Below, piece by piece: positions 15,930 to 24,708 of a DNA stretch of 64,000 bases (position 1 is the stretch's first letter; each line of letters opens with the position of its first letter). Below the pieces are notes generated by a model, which did no database searches, was not told the DNA's origin, and was given only the letters and a program-made list of their open reading frames with translations. The DNA lies in assembly GCF_027924665.1 (NCBI RefSeq), contig NZ_AP027043.1, forward strand, positions 3,100,001 to 3,164,000. Reading direction: 5' to 3'. This DNA is from Flavobacterium sp. GSB-24 (GTDB lineage: Bacteria; Bacteroidota; Bacteroidia; Flavobacteriales; Flavobacteriaceae). The position numbers were made by a program, and so were the translations under genes.

Positions 15930-16769
15930 TTAATTATTTGGCAATTCTGTTCCACATTCGTAGCAATATTTTGCGCTGTCAAAATGGACTTGGGAATTGC
16001 AGTTTTTGCATGTTTTTTTGGTGCTTACTGCACTGTTTCTCAAACTGCTTTTGGCGAATTCTGCGGTAACAATTCCGGTTGGAACCGCAATTATTCCATA
16101 TCCTAAAATCATTACTAATGCTGCAATAAATTGTCCTAAAGGAGTTTGCGGCGAAATGTCACCATAACCCACCGTCGTTAAAGTTACAATCGTCCAATAG
16201 ATTCCCATTGGAATGCTTGTAAAACCAGATTCTCGGCCCTCGACTAAATACATAATCGTACCGATAATTACAGTGCTAATGAGTACAAAATATATAAAAA
16301 CCAAGATTTTTTCTTTGCTAGCTTCTATTGCCTCTTTTAATTGCAAGGATTGATGTGAAATTTGCGGAATATGTAAGATTTTGAATAATCGCAAAAAACG
16401 TAAAGCTCTTACGATTGACAAAATACTTGCTCCAGGGAAAAATATAGATAGATACATGGGTAAGACTGCAAGCAAGTCTATAATTCCGTAAAAACTGAAG
16501 ATATATCTAACGGGTTTTTGAATGGATATGATTCTTAAAATATATTCGATTGTAAAAAATACTGTGATAACCCATTCGCAGATAAGAAGTTGTTCATGGT
16601 ATTTTAAACTTATTCCTCTAACTGTATCCAGCATGATTAAAAGAACGCTCAATAAAATCAAACCTAGCAGGACTAAATCAAACATGCGCCCTAAAATGGT
16701 ATCGGTGCCATATAGAACTACCTTGACTTTTTCTCTAAAGATTTCGTATTGTGATTTTTTATTTTTCAT
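15930..16769 (-). CDS. Voltage-gated-type potassium/ion channel with C-terminal zinc ribbon
   Basis: A 279-residue inner-membrane channel subunit with six hydrophobic segments. An S4-like segment (RALRFLRLFK, residues 121-130) has a basic residue at every third position. The pore loop has the potassium selectivity filter TVGYGD at 199-204. After the last transmembrane helix is an unusual cytoplasmic tail with four cysteines (C254, C257, C269, C272), forming a zinc ribbon of the CxxC...CxxC type. It lies 29 bases downstream of the exonuclease gene in the same direction. Gating voltage and ion preference are not predictable beyond the K+ filter. Confidence 0.88.
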   Translation of the reverse strand: MKNKKSQYEIFREKVKVVLYGTDTILGRMFDLVLLGLILLSVLLIMLDTVRGISLKYHEQLLICEWVITVFFTIEYILRIISIQKPVRYIFSFYGIIDLLAVLPMYLSIFFPGASILSIVRALRFLRLFKILHIPQISHQSLQLKEAIEASKEKILVFIYFVLISTVIIGTIMYLVEGRESGFTSIPMGIYWTIVTLTTVGYGDISPQTPLGQFIAALVMILGYGIIAVPTGIVTAEFAKSSLRNSAVSTKKTCKNCNSQVHFDSAKYCYECGTELPNN

Positions 16770-16798
16770 ATCTCTAAGATAATGAAAGTTTTATATTG

Positions 16799-18160
16799 TT
16801 AAAAATTTAAAATCTTAATAGATTTACTTTTACGGAGGTAGCTTTGAAGAATGTTTTTTACATCGCGGTTGTGCTCCATTGGGATCAAAATGTTTTTAAG
16901 AATCTCAATGTTGGTAATTTGATAATTAAGATCGTAGTAAGCATAACCTTTGTAGATTCCATTTTCGATTAAAATAGCACTTCGTTCGTTTACATTACGG
17001 CCTTTGTCAATCAGGATCATGCTTTTATTTTCAAAACTATTTTCAGAAATAAATTGCTGAACTCTTAAATTGTAGACTTCAGGAGTTATTTCACCAATAC
17101 AGGCGCCGTCACATTCTTTGATTGAATATTGAAAACACTCTTTCTTGCTATTATACAACCCTGTTAACTTTTGGCATAAATGGTATTTTGCCGTGAATTT
17201 AAAAAGTGCATTTTTGCCTTCTTGCACAGAAACAAACGATGTGATGTCTTTTTTTCGGCCGTCAGCTTTTTCAAGTTTTAAATTGAGATAACCATTCGAG
17301 TCTTTCTCGGCATATAATGCAAAAGGAAATACTGTTTTTTTCTGAGAACGGTTATGTCTTGGACGATTAATTTTAACTTCCTGACTTTCTTTTAAAAGTG
17401 CAATTAATTCACTTCCGGTTTCATCATAAGTTATGGTAAAAACTTCAGCCTGGATTCTTTTGCTTTTGGTTGTAATTCCTGTAAAATGCTGATTGACTCT
17501 CTTTTTTATGTTATGGCTTTTACCAATATAAATTAAAGTACCGCTTTCATTATAAATATAATAAACACCAGTTTTAGCCGGCATTTGACTTAAAAGATCT
17601 AAGAATTTAGGAGCAATTCCTTTTTCGACTTCGAGTTTTATAAAATCTTTTACGATTGTTTTTTCTACGTCTTTTTCTAAGAGCATTTTAAACAGTTTTG
17701 TCGTAGCCATTGCGTCTCCGCTGGCACGATGTCTGTCTGCCATTGGAATTCCAAGTGCACGAACCAATTTTCCTAAACTGTAAGAAGGTTGTTCTGGAAT
17801 TAGTTTTTTGGCTAGTTCGACAGTACAAAGCGTTCTGGCTTCAAAATCGTAGCCTAAACGTCTGAATTCTGTTCTTAAAATTCGGTAATCGAAAGAGGCA
17901 TTGTGAGCCACAATAACGCAGTCAGAAGTTATTTCGATAATACGTTTGGCGACTTCATAAAACTTTGGTGCAGAACGCAGCATAGCATTATTGATTCCGG
18001 TTAGCTTTACTACGAAAGGCTGAATCGGAATTTCAGGATTGACAAGGCTTATGAATTGGTCAATTACTTCGTGTCCATCAAATTTATAGATGGCGATTTC
18101 AGTAATTCCTTCTTCGTTAAACTGCCCTCCAGTTGTTTCTATGTCTAGTATTGCGTACAA
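16799..18160 (-). CDS. DEDDh 3'-5' exonuclease fused to GIY-YIG nuclease
   Basis: A 453-residue fusion. The N-terminal domain (1-165) is a DnaQ-like exonuclease: ILDIETTG with D6 and E8, IVAHNASFDYRIL, and HRASGDAMAT carrying the His and last Asp. A GIY-YIG nuclease begins near residue 195 (TGVYYIYNESGTLIYIGKS) and is followed by a UvrC-like middle region with a cysteine cluster (C368 area, KECDGACIGEI). This architecture resembles DnaQ-Cho/UvrC-N proteins thought to act in DNA repair. No UvrC C-terminal nuclease or HhH domain is present. It follows yggS by 81 bases. Confidence 0.88.
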   Translation of the reverse strand: MYAILDIETTGGQFNEEGITEIAIYKFDGHEVIDQFISLVNPEIPIQPFVVKLTGINNAMLRSAPKFYEVAKRIIEITSDCVIVAHNASFDYRILRTEFRRLGYDFEARTLCTVELAKKLIPEQPSYSLGKLVRALGIPMADRHRASGDAMATTKLFKMLLEKDVEKTIVKDFIKLEVEKGIAPKFLDLLSQMPAKTGVYYIYNESGTLIYIGKSHNIKKRVNQHFTGITTKSKRIQAEVFTITYDETGSELIALLKESQEVKINRPRHNRSQKKTVFPFALYAEKDSNGYLNLKLEKADGRKKDITSFVSVQEGKNALFKFTAKYHLCQKLTGLYNSKKECFQYSIKECDGACIGEITPEVYNLRVQQFISENSFENKSMILIDKGRNVNERSAILIENGIYKGYAYYDLNYQITNIEILKNILIPMEHNRDVKNILQSYLRKSKSIKILNF

Positions 18161-18241
18161 ATTTAGTGTTCGGTCTCAGTTTTTAGTATTCAGTTTTTGT
18201 ATAGGCGCGTATCCGTCCTTACGAAATGTGGTTTTTGATAA

Positions 18242-18913
18242 TCAACGGACTCCAAAAATGCTGCTTCCAATGCGAACCATTGTGCTGCCGCATTCTATTG
18301 CAAGCTGATAATCTCCAGACATTCCCATAGAAATTGTAGAGACGCATTGCAATGCATCTTTACCATATCCGTCAATGTTTTTTAATGAGTCAAAAATGGA
18401 TTTTAAATGGGTAAATTCTTTTTTAATTTGGTTTTGATCTTCTGTGAAAGTTGCCATTCCCATTAAACCTAAGATACGAATATTTTTTAACTCTTTGAAT
18501 GCTGAAGAAGTTAAAAGTTCGTTTAATTCGTTTTCGTCAAGACCAAATTTAGTTTCTTCTTCGGCAATATACATTTGAAGAAGACAATCTATAGTTCTAT
18601 TATTTTTTAAAGCTTGTTTATTGATTTCCTGTAATAATTTCAAACTATCTACACCATGAATTAAACTCACAAATGGTGCCATAAATTTTACTTTATTCGT
18701 TTGAACATGACCAATCATATGCCACTGAATATCTTTTGGCATTTCTTCCCATTTTTCAGTCATTTCTTGGATTTTGTTTTCTCCAAAAATACGCTGGCCG
18801 GTTTCATAAGCCTGCATCAAGTCTGAAATAGGTTTTGTTTTAGAAACGGCAACAAGAGTTACATGTTCAGGTAAACTTGTTTTTATTGTATTTAAGTTTG
18901 ATGCTATTGACAT
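18242..18913 (-). CDS. YggS family pyridoxal phosphate homeostasis protein
   Basis: A 223-residue PLPBP/YggS protein, a non-enzymatic PLP carrier controlling vitamin B6 balance. The PLP lysine is K25 in LVAVSKTKP. Further motifs are IFGENKIQEMTEKW, WHMIGHVQTNK, and the C-terminal MSGDYQLAIECGSTMVRIGSSIFG, all conserved. It begins 7 bases after the small membrane-anchored protein encoded upstream. Confidence 0.94.
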   Translation of the reverse strand: MSIASNLNTIKTSLPEHVTLVAVSKTKPISDLMQAYETGQRIFGENKIQEMTEKWEEMPKDIQWHMIGHVQTNKVKFMAPFVSLIHGVDSLKLLQEINKQALKNNRTIDCLLQMYIAEEETKFGLDENELNELLTSSAFKELKNIRILGLMGMATFTEDQNQIKKEFTHLKSIFDSLKNIDGYGKDALQCVSTISMGMSGDYQLAIECGSTMVRIGSSIFGVR

Positions 18914-18920
18914 TTTTATT

Positions 18921-19415
18921 TTATTTTTTTGAAAGCAGAATATGTAATCTTTCCTTTCTTTCAGATGGAATGTAAAAATCGATCTTTTTGTTTTCCATTT
19001 TTAATTGAGTATCGAATCCAGGACCTTTTGCATCATCTTCTAAAGGTGTATAAAACGATCCCATATCACTTTGAAAAAGACTCCCGAATACTTTATCATA
19101 GCAATCAAAGGAACCACAAGTATAACCTACTACTTTTTCATCAAGATTTACAACTATTATTTCAAAGTTTGATTTTATATCTAAATCTCTTAAATATAAA
19201 ATTAAAAAATTGTGTTTTCGTTTTTTATCAAAACTTTCGGTGCTTTTAAAGACACAATTATCATACTTTTTGTTATTGATATCTAATTGATAACCGTTTT
19301 CTTGTTTTAAAATTCGGGCTATTCCAAAGAAATAATTAATAGTCACTGGTTTGTAATAATAAAGAGCAACTAAACTAAAAATTATTAAAATGACTAATAA
19401 AAATATTTTTTTCAT
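18921..19415 (-). CDS. Hypothetical membrane-anchored protein
   Basis: A 164-residue protein with a single N-terminal hydrophobic helix (MKKIFLLVILIIFSLVALYYY), a signal anchor or uncleaved signal peptide. The rest is predicted soluble, has three cysteines (VGYTCGSFDCYDK) and no recognised domain. It is tightly packed between hbd (15 bases upstream) and yggS (7 bases downstream), so it is part of that transcript. I do not recognise the family. Confidence 0.7.
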   Translation of the reverse strand: MKKIFLLVILIIFSLVALYYYKPVTINYFFGIARILKQENGYQLDINNKKYDNCVFKSTESFDKKRKHNFLILYLRDLDIKSNFEIIVVNLDEKVVGYTCGSFDCYDKVFGSLFQSDMGSFYTPLEDDAKGPGFDTQLKMENKKIDFYIPSERKERLHILLSKK

Positions 19416-19430
19416 TGAATAAGCGAGATT

Positions 19431-20318
19431 TTACAAAAACTGCTTAGAGATTTTCTCTGCTTTTTTACTTTCACTATAATCATAAAAACCTTCACCAGAT
19501 TTTACGCCTAGTTTTCCTGCTCTTACCATATTAACCAATAATGGGCAAGGAGCATATTTAGGGTTTTTGAAACCTTCGTACATTACATTTAAAATGGCAA
19601 GGCAAACATCAAGACCAATAAAATCAGCTAATTGAAGTGGCCCCATAGGGTGTCCCATTCCTAATTTCATTACAGTATCAATTTCGTAAACTCCCGCAAC
19701 TTTATTGTATAACGTTTCAATTGCTTCGTTTAGCATAGGCATTAAAATTCTGTTGGCTACGAAACCAGGATAATCGTTTACTTCAACAGGAACTTTTCCT
19801 AATTTCTCAGATAAATCCATGATGATCTTTGTGACTTCATCGCTTGTGTTATAACCGCGGATGATTTCAACTAATTTCATAATTGGCACTGGGTTCATAA
19901 AATGCATTCCAATAACACGTTCAGGATGAGTTACAACAGAACCAATTTGTGTAATCGATATAGAGGAAGTATTAGTTGCTAAAATAGTATTATGAGAACA
20001 AGCTTCGTTTAATTGCTTGAAAATATTTAGTTTTAATTCTACATTTTCTGTTGCAGCTTCAACTACTAAATCAACACCCACAACACCATCTTTAATATCT
20101 GTATAGGTAATAATATTGGTAATAGTTTTAGCGACGTCTTCTTGTGTAATTGTACCTTTTGCAAGCATACGGTCTAAATTGGCCGCAATAGTTGCCATTC
20201 CTTTATCTAATGATTTTTCTGAAACGTCGATTAGTTTTACGGTAAAACCACTTTGTGCAAATGTATGAGCAATTCCGTTACCCATTGTTCCTGCACCAAT
20301 TACAGCTATAGTTTTCAT
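19431..20318 (-). CDS. 3-hydroxybutyryl-CoA dehydrogenase
   Basis: A 295-residue NAD-dependent 3-hydroxyacyl-CoA dehydrogenase interconverting 3-hydroxybutyryl-CoA and acetoacetyl-CoA. The Rossmann motif is IGAGTMGNGIAHTFAQSG (residues 6-23). The catalytic His is in GMHFMNPVPIMKLVEIIRG, with the SER/N-type ATNTSSISITQIG segment before it and the C-terminal dimerisation domain GMGHPMGPLQLADFIGLD. It fits Hbd/PaaH type enzymes. No fatty-acid or butyrate cluster surrounds it, so the pathway is not fixed by context. Confidence 0.93.
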   Translation of the reverse strand: MKTIAVIGAGTMGNGIAHTFAQSGFTVKLIDVSEKSLDKGMATIAANLDRMLAKGTITQEDVAKTITNIITYTDIKDGVVGVDLVVEAATENVELKLNIFKQLNEACSHNTILATNTSSISITQIGSVVTHPERVIGMHFMNPVPIMKLVEIIRGYNTSDEVTKIIMDLSEKLGKVPVEVNDYPGFVANRILMPMLNEAIETLYNKVAGVYEIDTVMKLGMGHPMGPLQLADFIGLDVCLAILNVMYEGFKNPKYAPCPLLVNMVRAGKLGVKSGEGFYDYSESKKAEKISKQFL

Positions 20319-20408
20319 TTAATTTTGGTATTTAAATTTTAAAAGTTAAGGTTTAAAGTGACTTTTCTGCCAGCTTTAAACCTTAAAAATAATGAGTTAT
20401 ATTTTTTA

Positions 20409-21374
20409 TTATTTATCGAAACAATCAATAATCTGGTAGGCTACACGCAAAGCATCTGTTGCTTGTTCTAGTGTTACAACCGGCGTTGTATCTGTATTAA
20501 TTGCATGTGCAAAAGATTCTAACTCGTCCAGAATAGCGTTGTTTTGTTCAACATCTGGATTAGTGAAATAGATTTGTTTTTTTACACCTTCTGCATTTTG
20601 CAGAATCATATCAAAATCTCCAGGAACTTCTGGGGCATCTTTCATACGAACTACTTCACATTTTTTTTCTAAAAAGTCAACTGAAATGTAAGCATCTTTT
20701 TGGAAAAAACGAGATTTTCTCATATTCTTCATCGAGATTCTGCTTGCTGTTAAGTTGGCAACACAGCCATTTTCAAATTCAATTCTAGCATTGGCAATAT
20801 CTGGAGTATCGCTGATAACAGAGACTCCGCTTGCATGAATATCTTTTACCTTTGAATTAACAACACTCAAAATGGCATCAATATCGTGAATCATTAAATC
20901 CAAAACCACAGGAACGTCTGTACCACGCGGATTAAATTCTGCCAAACGATGAGTTTCTATAAACATCGGGTTTTCGATCATGTTTTTTGTTGCGATAAAA
21001 GCAGGATTAAAACGCTCAACATGACCAACTTGACCTTTTACATTGTACTCTTTAGCTAAAGCTATGATTTCTTCAGCTTCTGCTACAGTATTGGCAATTG
21101 GTTTTTCTATAAAAATATGTTTTCCTGATTTGATTGCCACTTTTGCACATTTATAATGCGAAAGCGTTGGAGTCACAATATCGATTACATCGACAGCATG
21201 AATAAGTTTTGCAATTGTGCTGAAGTTTTTATAGCCAAATTCTTTAGAGATTCTTTCGGCATTTTCTTGATTTTCGTCGTAAAATCCAACTAATTCGTAT
21301 TTGTCAGATTGTTGTAATAAGCGTAAATGTATTTTACCAAGATGACCAGCACCTAAAACTCCTACTTTTAACAT
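20409..21374 (-). CDS. Gfo/Idh/MocA family oxidoreductase
   Basis: A 321-residue NAD(P)-dependent oxidoreductase. The N-terminal Rossmann fold has KVGVLGAGHLGKIHLRLL, and the family signature EKPIANTVAEAEEII is near residue 94. HVERFNPAF and VVLDLMIHDIDAIL contain the usual substrate-site residues. The substrate (sugar, inositol, or biliverdin-type) cannot be inferred. It is the first gene of the minus-strand unit Gfo/Idh, hbd, hypothetical protein, yggS. Confidence 0.88.
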   Translation of the reverse strand: MLKVGVLGAGHLGKIHLRLLQQSDKYELVGFYDENQENAERISKEFGYKNFSTIAKLIHAVDVIDIVTPTLSHYKCAKVAIKSGKHIFIEKPIANTVAEAEEIIALAKEYNVKGQVGHVERFNPAFIATKNMIENPMFIETHRLAEFNPRGTDVPVVLDLMIHDIDAILSVVNSKVKDIHASGVSVISDTPDIANARIEFENGCVANLTASRISMKNMRKSRFFQKDAYISVDFLEKKCEVVRMKDAPEVPGDFDMILQNAEGVKKQIYFTNPDVEQNNAILDELESFAHAINTDTTPVVTLEQATDALRVAYQIIDCFDK

Positions 21375-21534
21375 GAGAATGTATTTTAAACAAAAATATA
21401 ATTTATTTGTCGAAAGTGAAAATGAATTTAACTAATTGTGAGTTGTGAGTTATGAATTGTAAATTATCAGCTAGGGCTTTTGATTTTCGGCTTTTGACTT
21501 TCGATATTATTAATTTAATAATTAAAAATCAATA

Positions 21535-21565
21535 TTTGATTTCCTTTTTAGATTCTTTACTTTTG
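21535..21565 (+). promoter_or_regulatory. Bacteroidetes-type promoter of pcm
   Basis: TTTG (21535-21538) is followed after 19 bases by TACTTTTG (21558-21565), matching the Flavobacterium consensus TTTG/TAnnTTTG. Transcription would start near 21572, about 15 bases before the TTG start codon. Confidence 0.72.
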
Positions 21566-21586
21566 CGAAAATAAAACCTACCCATT

Positions 21587-22228
21587 TTGAAAGACACTGC
21601 CAAACATCAAGGACTTCGTAATCAATTAGTAAGCACTTTAGAGCAAAAGGGAATTACTGATAGAGCGGTTTTAGAGGCGATAAAAAAAATCCCAAGACAC
21701 CTTTTTTTGAATTCAAGTTTTGAAGATTATGCTTATCAAGATAAGGCTTTTCCTATTGGAGCGGGTCAAACTATTTCGCAGCCTTACACAGTTGCTTTTC
21801 AATCGCAGTTGTTAGAAGTAAAAAAAGATCACAAAATTCTAGAAATTGGAACTGGTTCTGGATACCAAACTGCTGTTTTGTTTAATCTTGGAGCAAAAGT
21901 TTATACTGTAGAAAGACAAAAAGAATTGTTTAAACAGACTTCTATTTTGTTTCCAAAACTAAATATTCGTCCTAAACATGTATCTTTTGGTGATGGCTAC
22001 AAAGGGTTACCAAATTATGCTCCCTTTGACAGTATTATAGTTACAGCTGGTGCACCATTTATCCCGAAACCGTTAATGGCTCAGCTTAAAATTGGAGGAA
22101 GGCTTGTGATTCCGCTTGGAGAAGATGTTCAGATTATGACTTTATTAATTAGAAAGAATGAAACGCAATTTGAAAAACATGAGTTTGGAGAATTTAGGTT
22201 TGTTCCTTTATTAGAAGATAAAAATTAA
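21587..22228 (+). CDS. pcm: Protein-L-isoaspartate O-methyltransferase
   Basis: A 213-residue SAM-dependent methyltransferase repairing isoaspartyl residues in aged proteins. Motifs include KKIPRHLF, the AFPIGAGQTISQPYTVAFQ substrate region, SAM motif I LEIGTGSGYQTAVL, and the later VTAGAPFIPKPLMAQLKIGGRLVIPLG. The start is the TTG at 21587: no in-frame ATG gives the expected N-terminus, and the promoter at 21535-21565 lies just upstream. Length is typical. Confidence 0.93.
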   Translation: MKDTAKHQGLRNQLVSTLEQKGITDRAVLEAIKKIPRHLFLNSSFEDYAYQDKAFPIGAGQTISQPYTVAFQSQLLEVKKDHKILEIGTGSGYQTAVLFNLGAKVYTVERQKELFKQTSILFPKLNIRPKHVSFGDGYKGLPNYAPFDSIIVTAGAPFIPKPLMAQLKIGGRLVIPLGEDVQIMTLLIRKNETQFEKHEFGEFRFVPLLEDKN

Positions 22229-22229
22229 A

Positions 22230-22260
22230 GAGAAAGCCCAATTTATACTGGGCTTCTTTT
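22230..22260. terminator. Bidirectional terminator between pcm and fic
   Basis: The stem AGAAAGCCCA...TGGGCTTCTTTT lies between two convergent genes, 2 bases after the pcm stop. On the minus strand it reads AAGAAGCCCA...TGGGCTTTCT. Confidence 0.8.
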
Positions 22261-23308
22261 ATTGAGTAAGAATCGAGATATATCTTTCCAGACTTTCTTT
22301 CTCTTTTTGAGCTATAAATAGAAAAAAGTCTTCTTTGTTTTTTTTAGTTTGAGCAATTTCTAAAGACTGATAATATTGCATTCTAGTTTCATAATCTCCT
22401 TTGATATTGGCAATTGGATATCCTTTTTGCATTAGAATCAAATTCATAATTAACCTAGAAGTTCTGCCGTTTCCATCTATAAACGGATGTATCGTTACTA
22501 ATCGTTCGTGCATTTCAGCAGCCAGAATAATCGGATGTAATTTATTTTTATTGATTTCGTACCAAGTAAAATATTCTTCCATTTCTTGCGGCACAATTAA
22601 AGGTTGTGGAGGCATATGACTGCTTCCCTGAATCATAACTTGAACTTTTCGATAACGTCCTGCGTCTTCAGGTATAATTCCTCTTAAAATTAAATTATGA
22701 ATTGACAAAAGATCGCGTTCGTTTAATGAATTGTTTTTATTCATTAATTCTTTAATAAATCCAATAGCTTCCTGATGATTTATAGCTTCAAGATGTTCCC
22801 GCATGCTTTTGCCTGAAATTGTTAAACCTTCATTAATAACCATGTCAGTTTCTCGAAGTGTCATTGTATTTCCTTCAATTCTATTACTTTCAAAGGTATA
22901 CTCAAGCTCTAAAGCTTGTTTAATTTTAAAACTATCAAACTGCCTGTAAGAATCTAATTTTTGTTTTAACAAATCTATCTCTTTTAAAATTTTTTCTAAA
23001 GAAGTAGACAGCTTAAGGTTAGATACTGTTTTATTATACTTGATTTCATCTTCTGCAACTTTTAAAGCTTTTAATGCAAGCTCATCATCACCAATTTCAT
23101 AAAGAATTTTTTCTTTAAGCCAGGCAATCATTAAAGTTTCATAATCAATTTCTAAAAGCTGCGCTAATTTTGAAATCTGTTCTTTGGTTGGTTTGCGGGT
23201 TCCCGACTCAAATTTGCTAATTAATGCCTGATCTATTCCTGCAAGCTGTGCCAGTTCACGGGTTTTTAAACCTTTTTGTTCTCTTGCGTTTTTTAAAAGC
23301 GATTTCAT
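22259..23308 (-). CDS. HTH-Fic protein (putative AMPylase with XRE-type regulator domain)
   Basis: A 349-residue protein from the ATG at 23308. Residues 1-65 are an XRE helix-turn-helix (LAQLAGIDQALISKFESGTRKPTKEQISKLAQLL). The Fic domain holds HPFIDGNGRTSR at 274-285, with catalytic H274, and an upstream inhibitory-helix motif SNRIEG (141-146), the class II Fic arrangement in which a Glu (E145) blocks ATP. Fic enzymes normally transfer AMP to target hydroxyls. An in-frame upstream ATG at 23341 is rejected because it lies in a palindromic/direct-repeat operator overlapping a -7 box. It is probably autoregulated. The target is unknown. Confidence 0.9.
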   Translation of the reverse strand: MKSLLKNAREQKGLKTRELAQLAGIDQALISKFESGTRKPTKEQISKLAQLLEIDYETLMIAWLKEKILYEIGDDELALKALKVAEDEIKYNKTVSNLKLSTSLEKILKEIDLLKQKLDSYRQFDSFKIKQALELEYTFESNRIEGNTMTLRETDMVINEGLTISGKSMREHLEAINHQEAIGFIKELMNKNNSLNERDLLSIHNLILRGIIPEDAGRYRKVQVMIQGSSHMPPQPLIVPQEMEEYFTWYEINKNKLHPIILAAEMHERLVTIHPFIDGNGRTSRLIMNLILMQKGYPIANIKGDYETRMQYYQSLEIAQTKKNKEDFFLFIAQKEKESLERYISILTQ

Positions 23309-23314
23309 TATGAA

Positions 23315-23341
23315 AAATTTAGTCTTGACAAATTTAGTCAA
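23315..23341 (-). promoter_or_regulatory. Putative operator of the HTH-Fic gene
   Basis: Two direct copies of AAATTTAGTC (23315-23324 and 23330-23339) have a 15-base period, and the second is embedded in the inverted repeat TTGACAAATTTAGTCAA (23325-23341). On the minus strand the sequence contains TAAATTTG, a -7 type box. The site lies 7 bases upstream of the chosen fic start codon. Confidence 0.55.
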
Positions 23342-23352
23342 TTTTTTGTTTG

Positions 23353-23383
23353 TAAAAAAAGCGACCTTAAAGTCGCTTTTTTA
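23353..23383 (-). terminator. Terminator between the lipoprotein gene and fic
   Basis: The stem AAAAAAAGCGAC/GTCGCTTTTTT has a short loop (CTTAAA) and is read on the minus strand just after the lipoprotein stop codon. It separates that gene from fic. Confidence 0.85.
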
Positions 23384-23389
23384 TATCTT

Positions 23390-24031
23390 TTATTTTGGAG
23401 GTAATGAACCGTCTTTTCTCATTTCTTTAACTACAGCCTGCATAATAGCATCAACTGTTTGTCCTAAATCTGTGACATATTGAGATTCTGTAGTTCCTGT
23501 CCAGATTAATTTATTTTCTTTTAATGAAAAAATATTGGTCTCTACCATATAGGATGTTGTTTCCTGATAATATCCCGGATCGTAGAAGTTTGGGGAATAC
23601 ATTCCGTACCAATTCCCAAAACCATAACCATACATTCCTGCATACATGCCGTCAAAACCTCCATAATACATTCCAGTGTAAGTTCCAGGAACATAGGTTG
23701 TTTCTTTTTCTTTACTAACTAATCGCATGGTTATTACTCCATCAAAATTTTCATCTTGAAGTATTTTTAACTTTTGTTCTTTAGTAAGGTCTTTGGTAGA
23801 TTCGTTTAAGTATTGGTAAGAAGTTTTGAAAATTTCGTTACCAGCAGCAATTCTGTTTTCCGTAACTCTTCGTGAAGCTTCATCTTTTACCAAAGCGACG
23901 ACTAAAACCTTCTTGAAGTTTTCTTGAGAAACGGTAATTTTTGGATCTCTCCAGCTGTTTACGATCGAAGTATTACTGCCGCAACTTGATAACACCACTA
24001 CAGTGAAAAACAAAAATAAATACTTTTTCAT
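23390..24031 (-). CDS. Putative lipoprotein, DUF4136-like
   Basis: A 213-residue lipoprotein. The signal peptide ends in a lipobox, LSSCGSN, with Cys17 lipidated. The mature domain (SNTSIVNSWRDPKI, VLVVALVKDEASRRVTENRIAAG) resembles DUF4136-like proteins. A Gly/Tyr/Met-rich loop near residues 115-150 (YYGGFDGMYAGMYGYGFG) is low complexity, perhaps surface exposed. Function unknown. Transcribed alone, with its own terminator. Confidence 0.8.
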   Translation of the reverse strand: MKKYLFLFFTVVVLSSCGSNTSIVNSWRDPKITVSQENFKKVLVVALVKDEASRRVTENRIAAGNEIFKTSYQYLNESTKDLTKEQKLKILQDENFDGVITMRLVSKEKETTYVPGTYTGMYYGGFDGMYAGMYGYGFGNWYGMYSPNFYDPGYYQETTSYMVETNIFSLKENKLIWTGTTESQYVTDLGQTVDAIMQAVVKEMRKDGSLPPK

Positions 24032-24101
24032 ATTTTACAGTTAAATTGGTTATAAGTAAAAATAACGATAAAATATTAATAAATAGGAATTTACCTAAAT
24101 T

Positions 24102-24130
24102 AAAAAAGCTTTTTAATTAAAAGCTTTTTT
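24102..24130 (-). terminator. Terminator overlapping the smpB 3' end
   Basis: A palindrome AAAAAAGCTTTT...AAAAGCTTTTTT with a central TAAT-type loop. On the minus strand its 5' arm encodes the last residues of SmpB (Lys-Lys-Ala-Phe) and the stop codon lies in the hairpin, so coding end and terminator are merged. Confidence 0.65.
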
Positions 24131-24568
24131 AATACGGTCTAAATCACGTTTAGTATCTTGTTCTTTTAGTGATTCTCGCTTGTCGTAGTTTTTCTTTCCT
24201 TTACAAAGACCAATCTGAAGTTTTGCTAAACCTTTTTCATTTGTGAATAATTTTAGCGGAACGATAGTAAGTCCTTTAGCCTGAACACTTTTGTGAAGTG
24301 TTTTTAATTCTTTTTTATTTAAAAGCAATTTTCTTTCGCTTCTAGATTTATGATTGAATTGATTTCCAAATGAATACTCTTCTATGTAAGTATTGATAGC
24401 AAAAAGCTCCATACCGCTAAACTCGCAAAAGCTCTCTGTAATGTTTGCTTTTCCTAAACGTATCGATTTGATTTCGGTACCCGCTAAAACAATTCCAGCA
24501 GTATACGTGTCGATTATTTCATAATCAAATCGGGCTCTTTTATTTAATATATTGACTGATTTTAACAT
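24113..24568 (-). CDS. smpB: SsrA-binding protein SmpB
   Basis: A 151-residue tmRNA-binding protein required for trans-translation, the main ribosome rescue route. The conserved [43 protein letters not shown] and the C-terminal [27 protein letters not shown] are all present. Length is standard. The tmRNA gene itself was not seen. The cell therefore has at least two rescue systems in this window: SmpB and PrfH/RtcB. Confidence 0.95.
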   Translation of the reverse strand: MLKSVNILNKRARFDYEIIDTYTAGIVLAGTEIKSIRLGKANITESFCEFSGMELFAINTYIEEYSFGNQFNHKSRSERKLLLNKKELKTLHKSVQAKGLTIVPLKLFTNEKGLAKLQIGLCKGKKNYDKRESLKEQDTKRDLDRIKKAFN

Positions 24569-24708
24569 GTGTGCAAATGTAAGACAAAAATGAAAAACTT
24601 TATGAAGAGCTAAGATAATTAAAGTTTTTTTTTAATCTATGATTTTAATCAGCTGCGACAAAAATGCTTCCTTTTAAGTTTGCTTTATAATTCAAAAACA
24701 AAATTAAA

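Noticed and set aside
23309..23341. Upstream in-frame ATG for the HTH-Fic protein
   Set aside because: The extra 11 residues are encoded by the repeat/operator and by a -7 box, so the later ATG at 23308 is better.
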